From: Mogibacterium sp.
GTDB taxonomy: Bacteria; Bacillota; Clostridia; Peptostreptococcales; Anaerovoracaceae
Direction: 5' to 3'
Length of the DNA: 64,000 bases
Assembly (NCBI GenBank): GCA_017405845.1
Contig: JAFQZQ010000031.1
Coordinates: forward strand, 1 to 64,000
Below the pieces are notes generated by a model. It was not told the origin of the DNA, made no database searches, and worked only from the letters and a program-made list of their open reading frames with translations. A program made the translations under genes and the position numbers. Of the stretch, positions 1-8,771 are shown piece after piece. Within the stretch, counting starts at the first letter, position 1. Every line of letters begins with the position of its first letter.

Positions 1-477
1 GCACACGAGAAGTCCGGCGATCATGGACAGGATAAGCACTTTATAGCTTCTTCCAAAGACCGCCTCCATGAGCCACATTACCAGAGCTGAGAACTGGAAT
101 CCTATGATGTAACCACCGGTTGCACCAAACAGCACTCCGATTCCTCCGCTGAATCCGGCGAATACAGGCAGCCCCACTGCTCCAAGGAGCAGATAGACCA
201 GCACCGAAATATTTCCGTTTCTGCCTCCCAGCAGACCTATAGTCAGAAAGACTCCAAATGTCTGCAGCGTGAACGGTATTGCCGCAGGAATCGAAATCCA
301 TGAACATACAGCCATGACCGCGGAGCATACCGCGATCATGGCAATATCCTTTGTGTTAAGGTTTGTATGCCTTTCCTTTTCAATAACGTTATTATTAGTC
401 ACTTTTGTTATAACTTTCTCTTCTTCTTTAGTTTTATTATGCTTTTGCTGCTTCTTTTGCTTCTCTTCTTGTCTCAT
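1..477 (-). CDS. bioY: BioY-type biotin ECF transporter S component (3' end outside window)
   Basis: Substrate-binding membrane subunit for biotin uptake with a shared energy-coupling module. The frame runs open off the left edge of the window. Its N-terminal membrane part is BioY-like: a first helix ending in SIPAAIPFTLQTFGVFL, then a LLGAVGLPVFAGFSGG stretch and GATGGYIIGF, all conserved in this family. The only in-frame ATG before the first helix is at 477, giving a hydrophilic lysine-rich lead of about 45 residues and a 41-bp overlap with the end of the upstream symporter gene. An internal ATG at about 333, preceded by AAAGGA, would remove part of helix 1, so the start is uncertain. It is the last visible gene of a minus-strand run that includes a biotin-dependent decarboxylase, which fits a biotin-supply role. 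Confidence 0.85.
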   Translation of the reverse strand, partial: MRQEEKQKKQQKHNKTKEEEKVITKVTNNNVIEKERHTNLNTKDIAMIAVCSAVMAVCSWISIPAAIPFTLQTFGVFLTIGLLGGRNGNISVLVYLLLGAVGLPVFAGFSGGIGVLFGATGGYIIGFQFSALVMWLMEAVFGRSYKVLILSMIAGLLVC

Positions 478-1669
478 AGTCACTGATGATCATAGCAGCT
501 GAAAGGTCACCTACTACGTTGATTCCAGTACGTCCCATATCGAAGATACGGTCAACGCCGGCTACAAGTGCGATACCCTCTACCGGCAGGCCTACAGACT
601 GGAGTACCATTGCCAGCATGATCATTCCTGCACCAGGTGTTCCTGCTGTTCCAATCGAAGCGAGTGTTGCGGTCAGAACGATGGTGACCATCTGTCCGAG
701 TGTCAGGTTGATGCCGTAGCAGCTCGCGATGAAGATTGCGCACACACCCTGATATATAGCGGTACCGTCCATGTTGATGGTAGCACCAAGCGGAAGTGTG
801 AAGCTTGCTACATCCTTACGGCCGCCCATTTTCTCAGCACACTCCATGGTTACAGGAAGTGTTCCGATTGAAGATGTGCTCGAGAATGCGAACAGGAATG
901 CCGGGAGCGCTCCTTTAAGGAACTGTACCGGACTCATGTGACCGAGAGTCTTGACTGCAATAGAATATGTGAACAGTGCATGCACCGCGTATGCGATGTA
1001 AGCTGTCAGCAGTACCATAGCGAGTGATCCGAGTACCTGAGGTCCGTTTACAGCTACTACCGGTGTGATCAGGCAGAATACAGCGATCGGAGTCATCTTG
1101 ATGATTCCTCTCATGATGACCATGAACACTTCGTATGCACTGTCGATCCATTCCTTGAACGGAAGGCCTTTGTCTCCGGCAAGGATGATGCCGAATCCGA
1201 CGAAGAGAGCAATAACGATGACCTGCAGCATAGTATTATTTACCATTGGCTCGAACAGGTTGGACGGGAAGATATTGACTATCGTGTCCATGAAGCTCGT
1301 CGGTTCAGCGGCTTCATATGCAAGATCGCTTGTCTCCAGCACCTTATAGGTTCCCTTGAACACGTTCGCGAAGATGAGTCCGATAACGATAGCAAATGCT
1401 GTAGTGCAGAAGTAATAAATGATAGTACGGAGTCCGATGGTTCCTACCTTCTTGATGTCCGAGAGTGATACAACACCCTGAACGATCGAAGTGATTACGA
1501 TCGGAACTACGATGAACTTGAGCAGATTCAGGAAGATAGTACCGAACGGCTTGATATAAGCTTCGGTAAAATCAGCTGCGCCCATCGCCAGGAAAATCAA
1601 TCCTGCTACAATACCCAGGCCGAGAGCAATAAAGATTTGAATCGGCAATGAATTTTTGATTTTCTCCAT
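437..1669 (-). CDS. Dicarboxylate/amino acid:cation symporter (DAACS, GltP type)
   Basis: Secondary transporter of about 410 residues in the inner membrane that co-transports acidic amino acids or C4-dicarboxylates with Na+ or H+. The family hallmarks are visible: the serine-rich HP1 tip (SSTSS at 263-267), NMDGT at 299-303, and a TM8 motif with D373, D377, R380, N384 and D388. In the archaeal homologue GltPh the residue matching R380 binds the aspartate side-chain carboxylate, so an acidic amino acid is the likely substrate. A strong AGGAGG lies just before the ATG. It follows the racemase by 85 bp on the same strand, suggesting uptake of aspartate or glutamate for the upstream enzymes. It overlaps bioY by 41 bp. 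Confidence 0.9.
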   Translation of the reverse strand: MEKIKNSLPIQIFIALGLGIVAGLIFLAMGAADFTEAYIKPFGTIFLNLLKFIVVPIVITSIVQGVVSLSDIKKVGTIGLRTIIYYFCTTAFAIVIGLIFANVFKGTYKVLETSDLAYEAAEPTSFMDTIVNIFPSNLFEPMVNNTMLQVIVIALFVGFGIILAGDKGLPFKEWIDSAYEVFMVIMRGIIKMTPIAVFCLITPVVAVNGPQVLGSLAMVLLTAYIAYAVHALFTYSIAVKTLGHMSPVQFLKGALPAFLFAFSSTSSIGTLPVTMECAEKMGGRKDVASFTLPLGATINMDGTAIYQGVCAIFIASCYGINLTLGQMVTIVLTATLASIGTAGTPGAGMIMLAMVLQSVGLPVEGIALVAGVDRIFDMGRTGINVVGDLSAAMIISDYETRREAKEAAKA

Positions 1670-1754
1670 ATTAACCTCCTAAAAACCTATGCAATCTCCT
1701 CTAATATAGCTAAACATATGGATAAAAACAAAGTTACCCACATAATTACTACCG

Positions 1755-2483
1755 TCAGTTATTGTTATCAGCTGACGCTCTGACACTTGCGCCCGCCATT
1801 CTGATGGCGGCTTTTGCGAGAATGATGGTAGGATCTACAAAAGCATCCGATCTCAGTCCCATTAAGCTGAAAGCGATAGGAAACTCAGTGCTTGCGAGTA
1901 TGAGCACCTCTGCCCCTTGTTTGCCAAGATCTCCGATCAGGTTCTGCATACCTTCGCGGACTGCATCCGGAATGACAGCCTCGCCCTTTTTGACATAGTC
2001 GTATACCAGAGACATTACCAGCTTCTGCTGTTCTTCATTCGGATATACTGTCTGGATACCCATACGCTCAAGGGCATGACCAAAGAGTCCGCTCTGAACA
2101 GTACCGTCTGTCGCAAGGACAGCAGCTCTGTCGACTCCGTTAAGTTTAAGCAGTTTAGCTGTCTCCTCAGGCATTTCAATGATAGGAATGCTGATTTTAT
2201 CTTTTATGTCATCTACAAAGCAGTGAGCAGCATGACACGCTATTATGATGAAGTCCGCTCCTGCTGCCTCGAGCCTTCTGGCGCTTGCCAGCATCTCAGG
2301 CGCACAGCTTTCACCCCTGCCCAGGATCGCTTCCGTACGGTCAGGAATCCTGGTATCGTTATCGACTATCATAGGAATATGTTCCTGGTCAGAATAGGCG
2401 TCTGTCATGCTTATGATTCTGCTCATCAGGTCTACTGTCGCAGCAGGACCCATGCCGCCCATGATACCAATGGTCTTAGGCAT
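1755..2483 (-). CDS. Aspartate/glutamate racemase family protein with altered second active-site residue
   Basis: Cytoplasmic PLP-independent racemase of 242 residues that interconverts D- and L-aspartate or glutamate through a two-residue acid/base mechanism. The N-terminal IGIMGGMGP motif (5-13) and the substrate loop DNDTRIPDR are typical. The first catalytic cysteine is present as C83 in IACHAAH. The second site, normally GCTE, reads ASTE (197-200), so the cysteine is replaced by S198. Family members with one altered thiol are known to have restricted specificity, so activity is plausible but substrate and direction are uncertain. AAAGGAG precedes the ATG. It sits between an aminotransferase and an acidic amino acid symporter, which argues for a role in using D-amino acids from peptidoglycan. 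Confidence 0.85.
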   Translation of the reverse strand: MPKTIGIMGGMGPAATVDLMSRIISMTDAYSDQEHIPMIVDNDTRIPDRTEAILGRGESCAPEMLASARRLEAAGADFIIIACHAAHCFVDDIKDKISIPIIEMPEETAKLLKLNGVDRAAVLATDGTVQSGLFGHALERMGIQTVYPNEEQQKLVMSLVYDYVKKGEAVIPDAVREGMQNLIGDLGKQGAEVLILASTEFPIAFSLMGLRSDAFVDPTIILAKAAIRMAGASVRASADNNN

Positions 2484-2504
2484 TTCAGTCTCCTTTCTAA
2501 ATAT

Positions 2505-2535
2505 GACAGCCGCAACTTATAAAGCTGCGGCTGTC
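2505..2535 (-). other. Intercistronic hairpin between aminotransferase and racemase genes
   Basis: A perfect 10-bp stem (GACAGCCGCA at 2505-2514 against 2526-2535) closes a loop of 11 bases between the two genes. No T-run follows it on the minus strand, and the next gene starts about 20 bp further on. It looks more like an mRNA-stabilising or partial-attenuation hairpin than a full terminator. Confidence 0.55.
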
Positions 2536-2546
2536 AGTTAACTACT

Positions 2547-3764
2547 TTACTTGAGTAATGCCGCAATTGCTTCAGCGCATTTTACGCACTTCTCTTTCGA
2601 GATCGAAGCGATGGACACACGTATTCCCTTTGCCAGTGCCAGGCAGAATATATCCTGTTCCTCGAGCTTTCTGCCGACTTCTGCAGGATCATCGCATGCA
2701 ATGGTAACAAAGAATCCGGCTCTGAACGGTACGCACTTAACTCCGTTATCATTAAGAGTCTTTTCAAAGATACGTCCACGCTCAAGCAGCATGTCACGAT
2801 ATACTCTTCTTTCTTCGTCTACCTTGGCCCTGAGTTCAGGGTCTGCGTAGATCTTGCCCATGACTACCATGGCCGAACGGTTACAGTTAGACCACGTGGA
2901 GCGCGCAGCATACTCAGCTGCACGCCTGAACTCTTCGGCGTCTTCCTCGTTCTTTGCCATGCATACGATGGCTCCAAGTCTCATGCCGTATGCTGTGAGC
3001 GTCTTTGATGCGCTGTATCCGAAAATCGTGAGAACATGATCTCCGAGATCAGCCAGCTTAGGTATAAAGGCACGTACCTCGTCCTCTTCGCCTGCATAGT
3101 CGATGTATGCAATGTCGAGGAAGAGCACAACCTTGCATGCTGCCTTGTTGATTACAGAGATCATTGCGTCCCAGTCTACGAGGCTGAGTGAATAGCCCGT
3201 CGGATTGTGAGCAGGAGTGTTGATCATCAGCACTACCTGATCCTGAACTGCAGCAAGCTCATTCAGCTGCTTTTCAAGGTCAACAGCATCAAAACCGCCT
3301 TCTTCGTTGAAGAATCTGAAAGTCCTGAGTTTGCGTCCCTGTGAAACTGCAATGTTTTTATAGTTTGCCCAGCACCAGTCATGTGTAAGAACACTGTCTC
3401 CGTAGTTGGAATAGTTCTGGATCACGCTTGTAATGCTTCCGGTTCCTCCCGGAGTCACACACAGATTGATATGACCGGACGGCTCATAATTGCCGAAAAG
3501 GGCTTTTGCTACCGCTTCCTTGAATGCAGGTGTTCCTGTGATCGGCGCATACTCAGCATAATCCGCCGGTGTAAGCGTGCGGATCGCTTCTGCGACCGAT
3601 GACATTACTACGAGATCACCGTTATCATCGAGCAGAGCGCCTACTGTAGCGTTTACAACTGCGTCCTTGCCTTTTGCGGCGATAGCCGCCTTGGCGCGTC
3701 CGCTCAGAGCGAACACTTTATCTGCTACAGGAATGGTCCTGCCATTCTCTTTTACAAAACCCAT
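2547..3764 (-). CDS. PLP-dependent aminotransferase, class I/II (aspartate/aromatic type)
   Basis: Fold-type I aminotransferase of 405 residues, cytoplasmic. The PLP lysine is in GYSASKTLTAYGMRLG (about K234), the aspartate that pairs with the pyridine nitrogen is in LFLDIAYIDY (about D207), and NTPAHNPTGY is the phosphate/asparagine loop. An in-frame GTG exists at 3785, but the ATG at 3764 is preceded by AGGTGA at good spacing and leaves a 21-bp gap after oadA, so 3764 is chosen. Position directly behind oxaloacetate decarboxylase alpha and before an Asp/Glu racemase and symporter suggests it converts aspartate to oxaloacetate. The sequence alone does not separate aspartate from aromatic specificity. 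Confidence 0.85.
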   Translation of the reverse strand: MGFVKENGRTIPVADKVFALSGRAKAAIAAKGKDAVVNATVGALLDDNGDLVVMSSVAEAIRTLTPADYAEYAPITGTPAFKEAVAKALFGNYEPSGHINLCVTPGGTGSITSVIQNYSNYGDSVLTHDWCWANYKNIAVSQGRKLRTFRFFNEEGGFDAVDLEKQLNELAAVQDQVVLMINTPAHNPTGYSLSLVDWDAMISVINKAACKVVLFLDIAYIDYAGEEDEVRAFIPKLADLGDHVLTIFGYSASKTLTAYGMRLGAIVCMAKNEEDAEEFRRAAEYAARSTWSNCNRSAMVVMGKIYADPELRAKVDEERRVYRDMLLERGRIFEKTLNDNGVKCVPFRAGFFVTIACDDPAEVGRKLEEQDIFCLALAKGIRVSIASISKEKCVKCAEAIAALLK

Positions 3765-3785
3765 TATGTCACCTCGCTTTCCCAC

Positions 3786-5183
3786 TTATACAGGATACGC
3801 CTTGTTTTTCATGTCGATCGCTGCAGGATCCATCTCGCTGCGGAGCGCTGCTCTTCTCTTGAAGTAATCGAGCGCTACCTGTCCGAACAGAGCATATGTC
3901 AGCACGTCTTCATCCTGCTCCTTGTAGTCTCCCACTTCTGCCGTGAGCTTCTCGAGCTCAGGCTCAAGCAGATCTGCAGGTCTGCAGGTGATTCTCTCGC
4001 TCTGATCGATCTTAGCGAGAACATCAGGGTTCATAGGCATAGGTGTTGAACCGTATTTGCCCTTGAGGATCTCCTTAGTCTCCTTTGACAGCACCTTGTA
4101 TCTCTCACCCATCAGAACGTTGAGAACAGCCTGTGTTCCTACGATCTGTGATGACGGTGTTACCAGAGGCGGCATTCCGAGGTCGTTTCTTACACGAGGA
4201 ACTTCCTGAAGTACCTCAAGATATTTATCCTCTGCATTCTGATCCTTAAGCTGCGATACAAGGTTTGAAAGCATTCCTCCAGGTACCTGATAGATAAGTG
4301 TCTTGATATCTGTACCGAGAACCTTGGTGTTCATGAGGCCGCTCTTGAGGTCCTTGTCTCTGATGGTCTGGAAGTGAGCAGCTATCTTTTCGAGCTTGCT
4401 GATATCCAGGCCTGTATCATACTCAGTGCCTCGGAATGTCTCTACCATAACCTCAGTGGAAGGCTGGCTTGTACCGCCTGAGAACGGCGAAATGGCTGTA
4501 TCAATGACATCAACGCCTGCATGTGCAGCCACGTAATATGTGATAGGCGCTACGCCGCTTGTGCAGTGTGTATGAAGCTGGATAGGAATGTCTACTGTCT
4601 CCTTGAGCATCGAGATCATCTCGCCCGCCGCATTCGGAACCATGAGTCCTGCCATGTCCTTGATGCAGATTGAGTCTGCCCCGAGCTCCTGAATGCGAAG
4701 AGCACGTCCCTTCCAGTATTCAGGTGTGTACGGCTCGCCGATAGTATACGACATCGCTACCTGCGCGTGAGCTCCGTATGCCTTTGTTGCCTTTACTGCG
4801 GTCTCTACATTGCGGAGGTCGTTGAGCGCATCGAATATTCTGATTCTGTCGATACCGTTGTCGATTGATTTTTTGACGAAATAATCAACTACGTCGTCCG
4901 AATAGTGTCTGTAACCGAGAAGGTTCTGTCCTCTGAGCAGCATCTGTAGCTGCGTATTAGGCATTGCGGCACGGAGCTTTCTGAGTCTTTCCCATGGATC
5001 CTCGTCGAGGAATCTGATACATGCGTCGAATGTAGCTCCGCCCCAGCACTCGATGGCTTCATAACCGACCTCGTCCATCAGAGACAGTGCAGGTTCCATG
5101 TCTTCGAAAGGCATTCTTGTAGCGATCAGTGACTGCTGACCGTCTCTGATCGCAGTCTCCATTATTTTTATTTTCTTTCCCAT
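3786..5183 (-). CDS. oadA: Oxaloacetate decarboxylase alpha subunit / pyruvate carboxyltransferase-type subunit
   Basis: Carboxyltransferase subunit of 465 residues that moves CO2 from oxaloacetate to enzyme-bound biotin, releasing pyruvate. Family marks are METAIRDGQQS (metal ligand D14), the carbamylated or transfer lysine in SICIKDMAGL (K175) and the HTH metal-binding pair H204/H206. It has the conserved C-terminal region but lacks a fused biotinyl domain; a separate biotin carrier gene lies two genes upstream. ATG is preceded by GGAGG. It forms part of an operon with OadB, OadG and a biotin carrier, so the complete Na+-pumping decarboxylase can be assembled. A transcarboxylase-5S role is the alternative. 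Confidence 0.9.
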   Translation of the reverse strand: MGKKIKIMETAIRDGQQSLIATRMPFEDMEPALSLMDEVGYEAIECWGGATFDACIRFLDEDPWERLRKLRAAMPNTQLQMLLRGQNLLGYRHYSDDVVDYFVKKSIDNGIDRIRIFDALNDLRNVETAVKATKAYGAHAQVAMSYTIGEPYTPEYWKGRALRIQELGADSICIKDMAGLMVPNAAGEMISMLKETVDIPIQLHTHCTSGVAPITYYVAAHAGVDVIDTAISPFSGGTSQPSTEVMVETFRGTEYDTGLDISKLEKIAAHFQTIRDKDLKSGLMNTKVLGTDIKTLIYQVPGGMLSNLVSQLKDQNAEDKYLEVLQEVPRVRNDLGMPPLVTPSSQIVGTQAVLNVLMGERYKVLSKETKEILKGKYGSTPMPMNPDVLAKIDQSERITCRPADLLEPELEKLTAEVGDYKEQDEDVLTYALFGQVALDYFKRRAALRSEMDPAAIDMKNKAYPV

Positions 5184-5201
5184 TTTATTCCTCCATTGAT
5201 A

Positions 5202-6317
5202 TCAGACACCGAATATAGCCATGAATACGCCGGCAGCTACTGCTGTACCGATTACTCCGGCTACATTAGGGCCCATGGCATGCATGAGCAGGAAGTTCGT
5301 AGGATCGGCTTCTGCACCAACCTTCTGTGAAACTCTTGCTGCCATCGGAACTGCGGATACTCCGGCTGAACCGATGAGCGGGTTGATCTTTCCGCCCGAC
5401 AGCTTGCACATGAGTTTTCCGAAAAGTACTCCGGCAGCTGTACCGAAGCTGAACGCTATCATTCCGAGGATGACGATCTTGATCGTTGTCCACTTGAGGA
5501 ATGCTTCCGCGCTTGTAGTAGCTCCTACGGATGTTCCCAGGAAGATTACTACAATGTACATGAGTGCGTTGGAAGCTGTATCCTGCAGCTGGCGTACGAC
5601 TCCGCTCTCACGGAAGAGGTTGCCCAGCATGAGCATTCCGATAAGAGGTGCTGTGGAAGGCAGGATCAGACAAACTACGATCGTAACGATGATCGGGAAC
5701 AGGATACGTTCTCTCTTGGAAACGTCTCTGAGCTGCTCCATCTTGATCTTGCGCTCCGCTTCTGTTGTGAGCGCCTTCATGATTGGCGGCTGAATGATTG
5801 GTACAAGTGACATGTACGAGTATGCCGCTACGGCGATAGGACCCATGAGCTCTCTCTGTCCCAGCTTCATTGCCAGGAAGATGGATGTAGGTCCGTCCGC
5901 TCCTCCGATAATACTTACTGCCGCTGCCTGAGCTTCATTGAATCCCATGAGCATCGCCAGCAGGAAAGCTCCGAATACTCCGAACTGGGCTGCAGCTCCG
6001 AGCAGGAAACTCTTAGGGTTGGCGATCAGCGGTCCGAAATCCGTCAGCGCTCCGACTCCCAGGAATATGAGAGACGGAAGAATGGTCCACTCATCGAGCA
6101 TGAAGAAGTAATGCAGCAGTCCGCCTTCTTCCATGATAGGCGGATACAGGTTTACCAGAAGCATGCCGAATGATATCGGAAGGAGCAGGAGTGGCTCATA
6201 TTCCTTGACGATGGCCAGATACAACAGTCCGAGAGCAACTGCGATCATTATCACGTTGCCTACGGTCAGGTTGAAAAAGCCGGTCTGGTGAGCCAGGTTG
6301 AATAAGGTATCTCCCAT
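5202..6317 (-). CDS. oadB: Na+-translocating decarboxylase beta subunit
   Basis: Polytopic inner-membrane subunit (371 residues) that decarboxylates carboxybiotin and couples it to Na+ export. It has many hydrophobic helices and the conserved [10 protein letters not shown] motif, which holds the aspartate implicated in Na+ and proton transfer in this family. The length agrees with the roughly 370-residue norm. GGGAGGT precedes the ATG. It lies 18 bp from both neighbours, biotin carrier upstream and OadA downstream. The same beta subunit type serves oxaloacetate, methylmalonyl-CoA, glutaconyl-CoA and malonate decarboxylases, so it does not settle the substrate. Confidence 0.93.
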   Translation of the reverse strand: MGDTLFNLAHQTGFFNLTVGNVIMIAVALGLLYLAIVKEYEPLLLLPISFGMLLVNLYPPIMEEGGLLHYFFMLDEWTILPSLIFLGVGALTDFGPLIANPKSFLLGAAAQFGVFGAFLLAMLMGFNEAQAAAVSIIGGADGPTSIFLAMKLGQRELMGPIAVAAYSYMSLVPIIQPPIMKALTTEAERKIKMEQLRDVSKRERILFPIIVTIVVCLILPSTAPLIGMLMLGNLFRESGVVRQLQDTASNALMYIVVIFLGTSVGATTSAEAFLKWTTIKIVILGMIAFSFGTAAGVLFGKLMCKLSGGKINPLIGSAGVSAVPMAARVSQKVGAEADPTNFLLMHAMGPNVAGVIGTAVAAGVFMAIFGV

Positions 6318-6334
6318 TTCTTTACCTCCCGGTA

Positions 6335-6697
6335 CTATTCTACGTAAGCTACAGTCTGGCCTGATGTGGTGGCTTCTCCTTCTGAAACAACGATCTTGCT
6401 GACTGTGCCGTCCTTAGGTGCAACGACAGGGATCTCCATCTTCATGGCCTCGAGCACGATGATCGTGTCTCCGCTCTTGACCTGCTGTCCCTCGCTTGCG
6501 ACGACCTTGAAGACCTTGCCGGCAGTACCGCATACGACCGGATCGCCCTTTCCTTTTCCGCCGCCGGACTTGCCTGCCGCTTTCTTAGGTGCAGGAGCTG
6601 CTGCCTTAGCCGGTGCTGCAGGAGCTGCGCTGCCGTCTGCCTTTTCTATTTCGACTTCGAACTCTTCGCCGTTTACTCTTACGATGTATGTCTCCAT
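6335..6697 (-). CDS. Biotin carboxyl carrier protein of the decarboxylase
   Basis: A 120-residue carrier with a short N-terminal segment, an Ala/Pro/Lys/Gly-rich hinge (about 23-52) and a C-terminal biotinyl domain. The biotinylated lysine is K86 in the canonical EAMKMEIP motif. It shuttles CO2 between the carboxyltransferase and OadB. A GGAGGG sequence precedes the ATG. The gene overlaps the end of the OadG gene by 19 bp, indicating translational coupling and fixed stoichiometry. It is the only biotin-accepting protein seen in the window. Confidence 0.93.
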   Translation of the reverse strand: METYIVRVNGEEFEVEIEKADGSAAPAAPAKAAAPAPKKAAGKSGGGKGKGDPVVCGTAGKVFKVVASEGQQVKSGDTIIVLEAMKMEIPVVAPKDGTVSKIVVSEGEATTSGQTVAYVE

Positions 6698-6987
6698 GTT
6701 GCCCTCCGTACATTTCTGACGATGTATCCTTCTTCAGGTACACCCTCTTCATCTTTTAATTGCTGATGGATCGCTGCCATGATTGCGGCAACGACTTCAG
6801 GCCTGATGCCCTCAGGTTCTTCAGGCTCTGCCACTGCTGCAGCGACCTGTACTGCCGGTTTTTTTGGCGCAAATGCCTTACCAAGCAGCCAGATGCAGAT
6901 CGAAATGAATATCAGTACAGCGAATACCGTGCCCATTCCGATAAGCGTATACAGCAGCGCGGTCAAGAATATCTGTCCTAAACTCAT
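6679..6987 (-). CDS. OadG/MmdD-like small membrane subunit of the decarboxylase
   Basis: A 102-residue protein with one N-terminal membrane helix (about 8-36), a linker rich in Ala, Pro and Glu, and a hydrophilic tail. This is the layout of the gamma (OadG) or delta (MmdD) subunit that anchors and assembles Na+-pumping decarboxylases. The tail PEVVAAIMAAIHQ and the ending [13 protein letters not shown] resemble the C-terminal peptide of MmdD-type subunits. It lies 8 bp after the carboxyltransferase gene and overlaps the biotin carrier gene by 19 bp. Assignment rests on layout and context as much as on sequence. Confidence 0.82.
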   Translation of the reverse strand: MSLGQIFLTALLYTLIGMGTVFAVLIFISICIWLLGKAFAPKKPAVQVAAAVAEPEEPEGIRPEVVAAIMAAIHQQLKDEEGVPEEGYIVRNVRRATWRHTS

Positions 6988-6995
6988 ATCATCAC

Positions 6996-8342
6996 CTACC
7001 TGCTGTTTACGAACGTCTGAAGAGCTCCGATCAGATACTTTCTGGAGTCTTCAGGCGCAATCACCTTGTCAGCAAAGCCGTGTCTTGCCAGAGCGACAGC
7101 GCTTGACTGAGTGTCGCGGAACTGCTGCTCGAGTTCGGAAGACCATTTTCCGAAGATGACTTCCGTAGCCTGGCGCGGCTCAACGATACTTACATTGGCT
7201 GAATCCCACATGAATACGTAGTCCGCACCCAGTCCCTTTGAGTTCATCATGCTGTATGCGCTGCCGACGATTGAGCCGGTCACGAGGTTGATCTTAGGAA
7301 CATCTGATGCCGTCAGTGCTCTGACCATTCTTTCAGCTGCGCTTGGTAACAGAATCTCAGTAGCCGAGTCAGTATTGTATCCGTCGGTATCTGTTATAGT
7401 CAGCAGCGGAATGTGGAATCTGGTGCAGAGGTCGATCAGCTTTGCAGCCTTATTGCAGCCGGCTGCAGTCAGGCGCTTCTTGCCTTCATACTCATTGCAG
7501 GCTACCACGCCAAGAGGCATACCGGCAATTCTGATGAATCCGGTTACTATGCTCTGACCTTCTTCGCTTCTGCATTCTATCAGGCGGCCGTCATCAGACA
7601 GCTCTGCAAGTATAGCTCTTGCATCTCCGAGGCTGTCTTCAATACCGTCGCAGCTGCGGTTCAGATCTTCATCGCTTACCTCGAGAAAATCCGGTGCAAA
7701 CTTGCTGCTCGAAGGCAGAATATCTACTATGCTGTGGATCTTCTCTACGATCTCTGCCCACTCAAATGTGCCGTCATTGAGTGCTTCAACATATGGATTA
7801 TCTCCGATGGCATTGCTTACAACTCTCTGCGGGTTAACGAATATGCTTCCCTTATCCTTCTCAATGAAGACAAAGTCTGCGAGCTGTGCAGCGATCGACA
7901 TTCCTCCGCCGCACTGTCCTATTACCGCAACAATCTGCGGTATGATATGCGAAGCCTCCGTCTGACGTTTATAAAGCTTCGCAAACTGATAAAGTCCATC
8001 CAGCCCTTCTTCAATACGGAAACCTGCACAGTCAAGAAGTCCGATAACAGGAGCATTTGCCTTGATGGCATGCTCATACAGGTCTACGATCTTGCGTCCG
8101 TGCTGTTCACCGAATGTGCCGCCCATTACTTCATTGTCCTGGGCATAGACAAATACAAGGTTCCCATTTATCGTGCCGTAACCGGTCACTACACCGTCTG
8201 ACTCCTTAACGGAGTCCGGATGATAGAACTCGGTAAACCTCGCCGATACATGTTCGCCCATCTCCATGAAGCTGCCCGGATCCAAAAGTCCCATGACCCT
8301 GGAGACCACGGCAGTTCTTTCATCACTTGCGATTACCTTCAT
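6996..8342 (-). CDS. Acyl-CoA carboxyltransferase domain protein (MmdA-like)
   Basis: Biotin-dependent carboxyltransferase of 448 residues with crotonase-like halves. Visible family features are GGTFGEQHGRKIVDLYEHA in the N-terminal half, the GQCGGGMSIAAQLADFVF oxyanion region and the second-half GSIVGSAYSMMNSKGLGADYVF. Methylmalonyl-CoA decarboxylase alpha subunits are usually about 510 residues, so this one is short. It begins the operon, with AAGGAGG before the ATG. Because oadA is encoded in the same operon, two different carboxyltransferases seem to share one biotin carrier and one membrane pump. Substrate could be methylmalonyl-, malonyl- or glutaconyl-CoA, or it may form a transcarboxylase with OadA. 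Confidence 0.82.
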   Translation of the reverse strand: MKVIASDERTAVVSRVMGLLDPGSFMEMGEHVSARFTEFYHPDSVKESDGVVTGYGTINGNLVFVYAQDNEVMGGTFGEQHGRKIVDLYEHAIKANAPVIGLLDCAGFRIEEGLDGLYQFAKLYKRQTEASHIIPQIVAVIGQCGGGMSIAAQLADFVFIEKDKGSIFVNPQRVVSNAIGDNPYVEALNDGTFEWAEIVEKIHSIVDILPSSSKFAPDFLEVSDEDLNRSCDGIEDSLGDARAILAELSDDGRLIECRSEEGQSIVTGFIRIAGMPLGVVACNEYEGKKRLTAAGCNKAAKLIDLCTRFHIPLLTITDTDGYNTDSATEILLPSAAERMVRALTASDVPKINLVTGSIVGSAYSMMNSKGLGADYVFMWDSANVSIVEPRQATEVIFGKWSSELEQQFRDTQSSAVALARHGFADKVIAPEDSRKYLIGALQTFVNSR

Positions 8343-8439
8343 AAGTTTCCTCCTTATGAGCTTATGATAATAGCACTAATATTTTCCCTGATTCTATTCT
8401 ACATTGAAAGGTATTTGTTCGCAAACAAAACAAAGCAAA

Positions 8440-8474
8440 ACAAAACGGCCGCTACAAAAATGCAGCCGTTTTGT
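8440..8474 (-). terminator. Intrinsic terminator of the small lipoprotein gene
   Basis: A perfect 10-bp inverted repeat (ACAAAACGGC at 8440-8449 against 8465-8474) with a 15-base loop. Read on the minus strand it is followed by a T-rich run (GTTTTGTTTTGCTTTG), as expected for termination after the lipoprotein gene and upstream of the decarboxylase operon. The other strand is also T-rich, so it may work both ways. Confidence 0.7.
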
Positions 8475-8497
8475 TGTATTTATATACAATTTTCGTC

Positions 8498-8771
8498 TTA
8501 TTCTTCGATAGAAGTGGCGTCTCCCAGCGCATCCATCTGCTCCTGAGTCAGCATCTTGTCACTGAGATCCTCAATATCAGTGATCTCAAGGGGAGATAAC
8601 TGAATACTGGTCATCATCGGAATCGAGAGCGATAATGTCCCCTATTGTTTTGAGCGAATCTACCGATACCGCATCATCTGAACCTGATTCACCGCCACCT
8701 GATCCTCCGCAGGCGGTCAAAGCCAGTACAGACATCATCAGTACCAGTAAAAGTGATAAAGCTTTTTTCAT
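8498..8771 (-). pseudogene. Small lipoprotein gene, apparently frameshifted
   Basis: The ATG at 8771 has GGAGGA upstream and begins a typical lipoprotein signal: MKKALS, a hydrophobic core, and a lipobox LTAC with the cysteine at residue 21, followed by a Gly/Ser linker. The frame stops at 8586 after 61 residues (ending QYSVISP). In the +1 frame the same stretch continues through a further 30-odd acidic, hydrophilic residues (IQLSPLEITDIEDLSDKM onward, ending SIEE) to a TAA at 8498, immediately before the terminator. That pattern suggests a single indel, real or a sequencing error, in a lipoprotein of about 95 residues. No function is recognised. A functional 61-residue version ending at 8586 is also possible. 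Confidence 0.6.
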
